Assembly (NCBI GenBank): GCA_035578175.1
Contig: JAQMRL010000008.1
Location: 6,486,883 to 6,550,882, forward strand
Reading direction: 5' to 3'
Source of the DNA: Catonia carolina
Lineage: Eukaryota; Arthropoda; Insecta; Hemiptera; Achilidae
DNA: 64,000 bases
Positions 56,188-64,000 of this stretch are shown here, piece by piece (position 1 is the first letter of the stretch; every line of letters starts with the position of its first letter). The notes under the pieces were generated by a model that saw only the letters and a program-made list of their open reading frames with translations, was not told the origin of the DNA and did no database searches. A program made the translations under genes and the position numbers.

Positions 56188-56827
56188 TGTTGTTGTTATA
56201 CGAATTGAAATTATAACACTATTCATTTATTGTATAGAGCGGTTAACGGATTGTAAACTAAGACTTTCAGTTCTTGTCTTTAGAATACTTGTTTGTAGAC
56301 ATCTAAGTCCGGAGTTGTTTTCGACGCAACAACACTAACGTATATCGGTGAAAATATAGGAAGGAACACAATTAAAGGAATAAGAACACAGTAAATGAGA
56401 TAACTAGTGAGCAAATAGCATTGAATTGTACTTACATTTATTGATAACAACACAAATACAGCAGACAGTTTATACTCAGACATGCGGTCAACGGCGTCAA
56501 CACGAGATGATAGCAGCTTGGCGGAAAACGGCTTATAAGTTGTAAAAATCGGCTTAAACAGTTCAACAGCTTGAAGAAACACGACACATAATGCACAAAC
56601 AATACTATAATACACTCTAGTTATTCATAATGCGGGAATCGGCTTGGATGATATCGGATGAAGATAACGGCTTGGAACATCAGGCAGCCATAACGAAGGC
56701 TTGTACAAGAGAGAGTGGACAAGAAGGCGGAAACAAGTGGTGACGTAGGAAGGATGCAAAGAGGTTAGGAAGGGCGCGCTAGTAGAACACGCAGGAATTC
56801 AAATTTGAACGTATGCAATACTGAACA
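56188..56827 (-). mobile_element. Possible solo LTR
   Basis: The segment begins TGTTGTTGTTATACG and ends CAATACTGAACA, with imperfect 5 bp flanks TTTAC/TTTAT. Read on the minus strand it has a CAATAAATG poly(A)-like signal near the end. A 111-codon hydrophobic frame (56280-56615, minus) lies inside; I treat it as incidental. Confidence 0.4.
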
Positions 56828-56831
56828 TTTA

Positions 56832-57503
56832 TCTATACTAATATAATAAAGAAGAAATGTCTGTTTTTGTTTGTTTATTTGTATGAGGTAATCTCAGAAA
56901 CTATTGAACTGATTTTAAAAAATCTTTCATTGTTGCATAGCTTAGAGCTTACTGATCAATATAGGCTATTTTGCAACTTTAAGTAACTTTAATTAAGTGA
57001 GTTAAGCAACTTAAACTGTGACAATATCGCATGTTTTTGTTTATCGGGTGCATAGCACTTTTATTTTTTCTAAGTCCTCTGGAAGTTGTATTTTTTGGGC
57101 TAGAAAAACATTCAACTTTTATATTTCATAGAAAAATGTGAAGAATATAATTTGATTCCAAAATCATTAAAAATTCGGAAATATTCAAAATTTTTATTTT
57201 TGTACTGTATTTCATAAATTTGTTTTCAGGCGACAGGTAGCGAATGAGTCATATATTTCCAATTACTCTGAGTAGTGCACCCACGTATTATTGTCTCTTA
57301 TCTCAGCCATATATCAACTGTCTCTTTCTTTTCCATCTGTATTCTTCTATGCATTCTATTCAATTCTGTTAAATCGCAGGGACAAACATTTAAAACGGTG
57401 GGCATCGATTTGAGACAAGAGTGCTTCCTTCACTCGTGGCCAACTTTATGTCGAACTTTCTATAGCTGGAAGTGCAGAAAAACAATTTATTTTGCTTCCA
57501 CAG
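56832..57503 (+). mobile_element. Helitron 5' part
   Basis: TCTATACTAATATAATAAAG preceded by A, then about 670 bases collinear with 20403-21110. The 3' end is missing; it joins repeat B sequence. Confidence 0.8.
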
Positions 57504-57504
57504 C

Positions 57505-57640
57505 AAAGTTGCAGGAAATTAAAAACCTACAACTTTTATTTTAAGCTTTTTTTCTAGAAACGTTGATTTTCATTTTGCTTTATTCACTTATGATTAAAAT
57601 TAGGTTATATTTTTTGTACTGCATTGTTTATTATTATTAT
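57505..57640 (+). repeat. Repeat B scrap
   Basis: AAGTTGCAGGAAATTAAAAACC to ATGATTAAAATTAGGTTAT. The remainder (TTTACATTGGCAAGAGAAAG) reappears at 58205 after a LINE and (ATT)n. Confidence 0.6.
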
Positions 57641-58060
57641 TATTAGCCGTAGAGCTCCCGAAGTGGAAGACGCTGAGCATTATTCACGATCATTGATTAT
57701 TGGACTTGGTGTTTTTCTTGTTTGCCCACCAGCCTTTCATTTTCTGAGAAAAATCAGCTTTTCTTTCCTCACTCCATCTTGTTCCAACTCTTGGAATTTT
57801 AACCTCTGGAATAATCTCCCATTCATTAATTTTTGTTCTAAAACTATTTCAATTGGTAACCTCATTATCAGTAATGTTTGCCAGAACTAGATCTTTCTTA
57901 ACGTGTCGAATCCATTCCCCTCCATTGACAAGCGAAGCTACATATTTTACCATCTTTTTTGTAACTCTATGATCAGGAAGCCTCATGATATGAAAAAGTT
58001 TAAGACGTCTTTTCCTCATGTCTGTTACAATATTTGAATGTTGCTCAACTGTGTTATTTT
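57640..58060 (-). pseudogene. LINE ORF2 C-terminal fragment inside repeat B
   Basis: Minus strand reads MRKRRLKLFHIMRLPDHRVT and NGGEWIRHVKKDLVLANITD, then KIPRVGTRWSEERKADFSQK. Same motif as 5925-6440 and 31815-32915. Confidence 0.7.
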
Positions 58061-58138
58061 TTGCAATCTATAACCGTTTTCAGTTAATCTTGGACCGAAA
58101 ATTTTCCTTATTATTTTCCTTTCCTTTCTTTCTCATTA

Positions 58139-58205
<67 letters not shown>
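58139..58205. repeat. (ATT)n microsatellite
   Basis: About 21 ATT units. Confidence 0.95.
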
Positions 58206-58206
<1 letters not shown>

Positions 58207-58280
58207 TACATTGGCAAGAGAAAGTCGTGTATTTCACACCATATTTTTAATTTACAGATCCCAGTTAGTCCAGATAAATG
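58206..58280 (+). other. Repeat B tail with a possible terminal exon
   Basis: TTGGCAAGAGAAAGTCGTG is followed by TTTTTAATTTACAG and a short frame IPVSPDK-stop (58258-58281). It could be the last exon of an unseen + strand transcript, but the evidence is only an acceptor-like site. Confidence 0.2.
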
Positions 58281-58281
58281 A

Positions 58282-58740
58282 AGTAATACTATATTTTTAG
58301 TTGTAATCATTTTTTGTATCTGTAAAAATAGTGATAGAATAAGGTTTTATTGCTGTATTTATTCATATTAAAATTGTGTTCATTAATTTTTTATATATAA
58401 AAAAACAAATCTAGTGGTTTTATTTATTTATTTATTTAATTTTTATATAAATATTTTTGTTATTTATTTTGTTTCACGTTTGTGTTAATCGCTTATTTTT
58501 ATTACATGTATAGTTTTTATGTTTTACATGTAATAACATGTTACACATTCACCAATAATTGTAAATAGATCTTATTTATTCAAGTATTTACCATATTGAG
58601 AGAAATTTATGATGCTTATCAATTTTTTTAATTAAAACTTAAAAATGAAAATAAATTATCTATAAAAATAATTTGTCTGTTTATTTGTTTTTATTAATTA
58701 CCTATAATTAAAAATTCTTATCAATAAACATGAAAAAATA
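58282..58740. other. Very AT-rich sequence
   Basis: No exon or repeat edge recognised. Confidence 0.3.
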
Positions 58741-58781
58741 CTACAACACAATTCAAAAATAAATCTTTATAATGCATCCTG

Positions 58782-59176
58782 AGCCCATAACGGACAGGTG
58801 GAGTGTCAAATTATTTACACTCAATCTGTTCGTTGCAGGGCTAAAATAAATAATTCTGTTTCTTATCACATGGTCGGTCAATTAAATGACTGAATCATTT
58901 AGGAACAGAAGATGTAGAGATGTAAAAGACACTAATCAGAGTTATCTCCTCTGAAAGTAATGAATTTCATTGTACCGCCAGACCCTGTGGTGAATGAAGT
59001 GAAAGTGTCATTTGCAGAGTGGAAAATATGTGCTTTTCAGATGGCCCGGCATGCTGATAAGCGTACTTTTCCACTCAGTGAGGAAGGCAATGGTAAACCA
59101 CCTCACTCCTTGTTTTACTTAGTAAAGCCTCTAGAGGTTCAAACCAGCTTTTTGGCTGTTGACCTAAACAACAACA
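58782..59176 (+). mobile_element. Repeat A copy inside repeat C
   Basis: 11 bp duplication AATGCATCCTG at 58771-58781 and 59177-59187. Open frame [20 protein letters not shown], about 75 codons without stop. Confidence 0.9.
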
Positions 59177-59279
59177 AATGCATCCTGCAGTTTGAAATTA
59201 TTTTTATTTTATATAATGAATTTATATAATAATTTCACTAACCTTCTTTTTAAACTACATCACCTGTATTTTTATTCTT

Positions 59280-59318
59280 ACTTACACGTGTTTCGCTGGA
59301 TCCACCATCATCAGAGAA
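59280..59318 (-). ncRNA. Hammerhead motif with altered stem II, left arm
   Basis: Core CTGATGA and GAAA intact; stem II GGTG/CAGC has one mismatch at the base next to GAAA. Confidence 0.5.
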
Positions 59319-59502
59319 AATAAAAAATTGAAACTAAAAAATTTTTATCTCACTTATTTAAAATTGACAGAAGATGATACATCTTCAGTCATTTGTATAA
59401 AACTCTTTTGCATAAAACTTTTATACAAATGACTGAAGATGTATTATCTTCTGTCAATTTTAAATAAGTGAGATAAAAAAATTTTAGTTTCAATTTTTTA
59501 TT

Positions 59503-59544
59503 TTCTCTGATGATGGTGGATCCAGCGAAACACGTGTAAGTAAG
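59503..59544 (+). ncRNA. Hammerhead motif with the same altered stem II, right arm
   Basis: Carries the identical C-to-G change as the left arm, so the two arms share history. Confidence 0.5.
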
Positions 59545-59632
59545 AATAAAAATAAAGGTGGCGCAGTTTAAAAAGAAGGTTAGTGAAATTATTATATAAA
59601 TTCATTATATAAAATAGAAATACAACACAATT

Positions 59633-59885
59633 GAATGGGTCAACGGGAAAACGTTGCAAGTTACAAAAACAAATTTTTACAGAAAGTGAAACATACCATC
59701 TGATTCTTAGCTGTATAACAATTTTTCACTGTATGATGATTTTGTTTCAAGAATTTCCGAGATTTTAGTTACAATTCTACCCGTTAGAATTCACTATTAT
59801 GATCAAATAGAGGATTTATAGAACGTATTCTACTGAAACCTGTAAATTTTGTCAGTTGCAACATTTCTCTGTTGAGCCATTCAAT
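59633..59885 (+). repeat. Copy of the 1725-1980 repeat
   Basis: GGGTCAACGGGAAAACGTTGC to CTGTTGAGCCATTCAA, collinear with 1725-1965, with a small extra insertion (AATTTTTCACTGTATGATG). Confidence 0.7.
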
Positions 59886-59890
59886 TGAGG

Positions 59891-60105
59891 CGTTGCGGAC
59901 CAGAAGGGCGAACTCTCAACAAAGGGTAGTTTTGAGAAAAATGCAAATTAAACTTTTTGATCCAAGGGCGAACTCAACAAAAATTGCAGAGTGTATGATG
60001 CATAGCGATAGGAAGGGGAAAGGGTAGAAGTGGGGTGGGATCAGTAGCGTAGAGGTAACAAGACTCACGTCTTCCTGTTGAGTTCGCCCTTCTGGTCCGT
60101 GCAAG
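59891..60105. mobile_element. Small MITE, ~26 bp TIRs
   Basis: Inverted ends GGACCAGAAGGGCGAACTC and GAGTTCGCCCTTCTGGTCC. An extra internal copy of AAGGGCGAACTCAACA lies at 59966. Confidence 0.8.
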
Positions 60106-60807
60106 TTGTAGATCTTTTAATTTCCTATAAATATGATAATATATACTTTTGTCATAAAGTGCATACTAAGGCCGAAATCTTTAAAAAATCGATTTTTCAC
60201 ACGTTTTCGTGAGAAAAAAACAGAAAATTGCTAATTACCGCTAAACTAAGCGTTATACAAAAAATTGTTTGAAATAAAAGTTGTAGAATTTTAAATTCTC
60301 TTCATGTTTTATTAAATACATTTTTGCGCTATAATACCTATTAAAGCCGTAATCTTAAAAAAACACTTTTTTTACGTAAAAACAGCCTCACCGAGAATTT
60401 CAGCAAACATGGCTCCTACCCTATCTTGTAGAGAATAAAAAATTGAGTAAACCAGGCGATTTCAAAAAAAATCGTAGGACTAGTTTTTGAGTAAATCGCA
60501 AAAAAGTGAAAAATTACACGAATAAACTACTACATTTGGTTGACCGATTTTGATGAAAATGTTCGTGTCGGGTCCGGTAGTGGTAGGTAACTTAAGTTTC
60601 AAGTACATACGATGTTCCGTTCTTGAGATATTTTGTATATACACACACACACACACACACACACAGAGACCAATCGCTAAAAACATGTTTTTTGGGTTCA
60701 GGGGGTCTGAAAACGTATAGATCCGGTAAAAACTCGATTTCGAAAAATCGACATGAAAACAATACTTTCCTTCCTATATATTCATATAGGCAAGAGAAAG
60801 TAATACC
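60106..60807 (-). repeat. Repeat B copy, 3'-truncated
   Basis: Runs from GTTGTAGATCTTTTAATT to GGCAAGAGAAAGT at 60791-60803; (AC)n at 60640-60664. The truncation point coincides with the edge of the small MITE. Confidence 0.85.
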
Positions 60808-62185
60808 AGCTGCAATCAAAGTACCTGAACACCTGTTTTAGTTACTGTGGCTACAAAACATTCTCATTTTACAAGGCGCGTGTACTGACCAGTAAAGTTA
60901 TTAATTAGTAAATATCCGTTTTAAAATGGCGTTGTACCAATGCATGACCATTTTAACTTTTTGATCACAGGAAACTTGATATGCTTACAAAATTTATTAA
61001 ATATTCTAAGAGTAATCATGTAATTGTTAAAGAAACACAGATCCTTGCGATCTACGAGTTGAAAATGCCGGTTTTTTGTTGAAACGCCGCGAAAGTTTGT
61101 CATCATCCAAATAACGCTTTGTTTTGTTATGGAGTCTGGATTAGAACTTATAAATTGCATAAGCAAATAAAAAAAGTCAAGATTACCTTAATTTTTATGG
61201 TACGTAATGAAATTTATAAATAGTTATCGAAAATTGATAAGTTATATGTATAACGTTGTAATATTAAAAAAATAACTTCTATCAGTTATTTAAATAGTAT
61301 TTTTTTTTTATAACAGCCGTATTTTTATTAGATGAAAACAAATATTTCTTTCGCAGGTTTATACAATATCAAGAATTTGATTTTTTAAATTACACAGCGT
61401 GATAGTTGGTTAAAAATAAAATGAATGTTCTATTCTACAATATGGCGGGTAGTGTCATATGAGGTTATGGTTGTTGTTCATAAGGTTTGTGAGAAATTAT
61501 AAAAGTGTGCTGAAGAGATTTTTTTAAAATAAAAGCAAATTTAATTTGCTTTTATTGCCTGATATTTTTGTTATTTCGAGGTTTGTTATGAAATTTTGTT
61601 ATAGATTCCATAATTTATAAATAAACTATAAAACAATAACAGATGTAAACAATAGTTTTATGATTACAAAGTATTATAACTGGATAACAAATGGAAAAGA
61701 TTAAAAATATTTGTATGTAATTTATAGGTTGTGATAGTTCATATAATATTTACCCATCAAAAATGTTCGTAGCTACGCTGTTATTTTTTTAGCTCTAAAA
61801 AATGAATTTTCATAATTGTAACCTAAAAATCATGTTATGCCAACTTTGATAATTCGTTCAAATTCTGTATATTTCATCAGTTATACGCGTTTCGTAGAAC
61901 TGATAGATGTACAGTTAAAATTCATGAACATTTCAGACATAAGCAGAAAATGTTTAGTTGAATTTCTAAGATATTTATGGTGTCAATATACAAACAAAAT
62001 TACCCAAAATTTAAATGTATTTTTTTTGTAAATTGGCGATACTTTAACGTTCTTAAGAAAAGTTTGGAATCAAGACGTAGTTACATTAAAGTATTTGTCG
62101 TGTATTAAATTAAATGTATACTAAGTATTGTAAAAAATTTTTCTCAAAACAAAATCTACTGTACATAACCTCTCAACTTATTAGC
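60808..62185. other. Unannotated AT-rich stretch
   Basis: No repeat edges, splice-bounded exons or RNA motifs recognised. Short frames at 60921-61166 (-) and 61837-62031 (+) look like chance. Confidence 0.35.
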
Positions 62186-62333
62186 TGGCCACAGATGTTA
62201 AGATTTATCAGCAGACTTAACCGTTACGGTTAAATCTGGACAGTTAAGTTTGTACAGATTAAATTTTGCCACTCGCTAACATGTAAAGGTAAGTCTGCGG
62301 ATATCTTGGCGCGGTTAAGTCTGGACATCGCGC

Positions 62334-62804
62334 CAGTCCAAGCCCATGGCACTCCACGAACTAGTGAATCAAGAAGCCTGTGGTCAAGTCCAAGCCCATG
62401 GCACTCCACGAACTAGTGAATCAAGAAACCTGTGGTCAAGTCCAAGCCCATGGCACTCCACGAACTAGTGAATCAAGAAGCCTGTGGTCAAGTCAAAGCC
62501 CATGGCACTCCACGAACTAGTGAATCAAGAAGCCTGTGGTCAAGTCAAAGCCCATGGCACTCCACGAACTAGTGAATCAAGAAGCCTGTGGTCAAGTCAA
62601 AGCCCATGGCACTCCACGAACTAGTGAATCAAGAAACCTGTGGTCAAGTCCAAGCCCATGGCACTCCACGAACTAGTGAATCAAGAAGCCTGTGGTCAAG
62701 TCAAAGCCCATGGCACTCCACGAACTAGTGAATCAAGAAGCCTGTGGTCAAGTCAAAGCCCATGGCACTCCACGAACTAGTGAATCAAGAAGCCTGTGGT
62801 CAAG
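62334..62804. repeat. Tandem array, 9 copies of a 52 bp unit
   Basis: Unit includes CCCATGGCACTCCACGAACT and AGTGAATCAAGAAGCCTGTG. Copies differ only at two sites (AGTCC/AGTCA and AAGCC/AAACC), so expansion is recent. GC content is well above the surroundings. Confidence 0.95.
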
Positions 62805-62959
62805 TCCGTATGGCCACATCTGTACAAACTTATCCGCTCGTTGATTGGTGAAAATTCCGCGTAAATCCGCAAACTTGGCAAGTCCCTGGACTGTGGGCAA
62901 ACCAATGGTCCAAAAGATAAGTTGCACAGAGTTTAGTTTATATTCTGTCTTGTTTCATG

Positions 62960-63440
62960 CGGTGAAAGTGTACAAGTGGTTTTTTAATATGCTTAGTACT
63001 AGAAAGAAACAGGCTTTATGTTATGCTATGCTGCATATATATTTTACTGAAAATGCACCAAGAGAACAATCTTAAGTGGGTTAAAAACTGGTTAAATTTG
63101 ACAAAATCGTATTGGCCACATGGTGCTACTAAAAGAATTAAGTCATACTGATGAGTCACACGATTTTCAAAATTATTTACAAATTTATACAAACACTTAT
63201 GATTTTTTTGTTATCGCTGCTGAGAAATAGTCTTATAAAAAGATACAATTATGAGAAAAGCAATTCCCTGAGGAACATTAAAAAGCAAAATTAAGATTCC
63301 TTAATGTTGGAAAAAGATTGTTGTGTTAATGTTCTTCCGAACCGAACAGACTTGGATACAGATTTGCGTTTGGTGGTGCAACACTATTGCTAACATTAAT
63401 GGCAGAGATTTCTCCGCGGTTTTAACTGCACAGATATCTA
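62960..63440 (+). pseudogene. Harbinger-type transposase remnant
   Basis: Over several frames: KWVKNWLN, SHTDESHDFQNYLQIYTNTY, KDTIMRKAIP and KLRFLNVGK-like stretches, matching the order in HARBI1-like proteins (W-V-x-x-W-L, E-D-x-x-x-Y-x-N-x-L-x-M, D-T-x-M-R-x-A-I). Frameshifted and without its catalytic part. Confidence 0.5.
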
Positions 63441-63530
63441 ACAGTCTAGTCCAACACGTTAACCCTTTCAATCCCAATTTTTTTAACTATACACAAAAGA
63501 TATCTGTTCATTATTTCATACAACAATTTG

Positions 63531-63782
63531 AATAAATCTCTACAATACATCCCGCAGTTCGAAATATCTCCACTTCATACAATGAATCAACATAATAACT
63601 TCACCAACCCTCCCCCCAAACTGCGCCACCCCTATTTTATTCCCACTTACACGTGTTTCGGTGGATCCACCATCATCAGAGTAAATGAAAAATTGAAACT
63701 AAAAATTTTTTTCATTTATTTAAAATTTACAGAAGATGATACATCTTCAGTCACTTGTATAAAACTGATTTCAAATCAGTTT
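63531..63782 (-). mobile_element. Repeat C, one arm, with strand-specific hypermutation
   Basis: Collinear with 50525-50760. Between 63531 and 63650, 23 T positions of the family are C here, with one G-to-A and two deletions as the only other changes; from the hammerhead rightwards it is normal. The right arm is missing; it joins repeat B near 63780. Confidence 0.85.
63645..63685 (-). ncRNA. Hammerhead motif in the hypermutated copy
   Basis: CTGATGA, GGTG-GATC-CACC, GAAA, CACGTG, GTA all intact; stem I ACT/AGT, then AGTGGG. Confidence 0.65.
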
Positions 63783-64000
63783 TGCGATTTTCTCAAAAAC
63801 TGGTCCTACAATTTTTTTAAAAATCGCCTTAATTACTAAACTTTTTATTCTCTACAAGATAGGGTAGATGCCATGTTTGCTGAAATTCTGGGTAAGGCTG
63901 TTTTTACGTAAAAACATTTTCTTTTTAAGATTTTGGCTTTAATATGCATTTTAGCGCAAAACGTTATATAATAAAAGTTGTAGAGAATGTAAAATTCTAC
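63779..64000 (+). repeat. Repeat B middle part, runs off the window
   Basis: TTTTGCGATTTTCTCAAAAAC to the GTTGTAGAGAATGTAAAATTC block; 5'-truncated at the junction with repeat C. Confidence 0.8.

Larger units (their letters stand above)
58754..59620. mobile_element. Repeat C palindrome with nested repeat A
   Basis: 12 bp duplication TACAACACAATT at 58742-58753 and 59621-59632. A repeat A (58782-59176) sits near its left end. Both arms share a private change in hammerhead stem II. Confidence 0.92.
62187..63460 (+). mobile_element. Decayed PIF/Harbinger-like element
   Basis: Starts near GGCCACAGATGTTAAG; contains a subterminal tandem array and a frameshifted transposase N-terminal region. TAAGTTTGTACAGAT (62246) and ATCTGTACAAACTTA (62816) are inverted around the array. 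The right end was not identified. Confidence 0.5.

Noticed and set aside
56280..56615. 111-codon hydrophobic frame, possible membrane protein exon
   Set aside because: It lies within a probable solo LTR, has no splice-bounded neighbours and no family motif that I recognise.
60921..61166. 81-codon minus-strand frame
   Set aside because: No recognisable domain, splice sites or repetition in the window.
62334..62804. CRISPR-like array
   Set aside because: Units are contiguous 52 bp tandem repeats without variable spacers, in a eukaryotic transposon context.

Overview
This is a eukaryotic, almost certainly arthropod (probably insect) genomic window. It is AT-rich, has a multi-exon gene with large introns, and carries typical arthropod transposons (mariner, Tc1, piggyBac, hAT, Helitron, Jockey and other non-LTR LINEs, tRNA-derived SINEs, a Penelope-like element). 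The insect order cannot be fixed from the sequence alone.

The only cellular gene I can support is on the + strand: the C-terminal 720 codons of a G9a/GLP-type histone H3K9 methyltransferase (EHMT), in 13 exons from 2517 to the stop codon at 43932. All intron phases agree, and the spliced length is 2163 bases (721 codons including the stop). In order it encodes a cysteine-rich RING-like segment, an acidic linker, an ankyrin domain with a conserved methyl-lysine cage (W, W, E, W), pre-SET, SET and post-SET. Upstream exons lie outside the window.

The rest is a dense, repeatedly nested mobile-element landscape. Four recurring families dominate. 'Repeat A' is a ~395 bp SINE-like element ending in (AAC)n with 10-13 bp target duplications. 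'Repeat B' is a ~950 bp element with 13 bp inverted ends (ACTTTCTCTTGCC) and an internal (TG)n tract. 'Repeat C' is a large palindromic element flanked by 11-14 bp duplications whose arms each carry a hammerhead-ribozyme motif. 'Repeat D' is a TTAA-flanked piggyBac-like MITE. A Penelope-like RT/GIY-YIG fragment (13216-14142) is a plausible relative of the machinery behind repeat C.

Layout: 1-2516, SINE and mariner remnants; 2517-43932, the methyltransferase exons in introns filled with repeats (including a Russian-doll stack at 10414-14331, a Helitron at 20403-21618, a solo LTR at 35116-35816 and a Tc1 at 38412-40423); 44-50 kb, LINE and mariner fragments plus a 2 kb hAT; 50-56 kb, foldback and MITE elements and mariner remnants; 56-59 kb, a possible solo LTR, a Helitron 5' part, LINE and repeats A/C; 59-62 kb, a small MITE, repeat B and unannotated sequence; 62.2-63.5 kb, a decayed PIF/Harbinger with a 9-copy 52 bp tandem array; 63.5-64 kb, an A-to-G hypermutated repeat C fused to repeat B.

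The most interesting signals are the hammerhead palindromes, the strand-specific hypermutation in one copy, and the recurring position of repeat B edges a few bases from the splice sites of the methyltransferase gene. All identities and alignments were judged by eye; no searches or folding were run.
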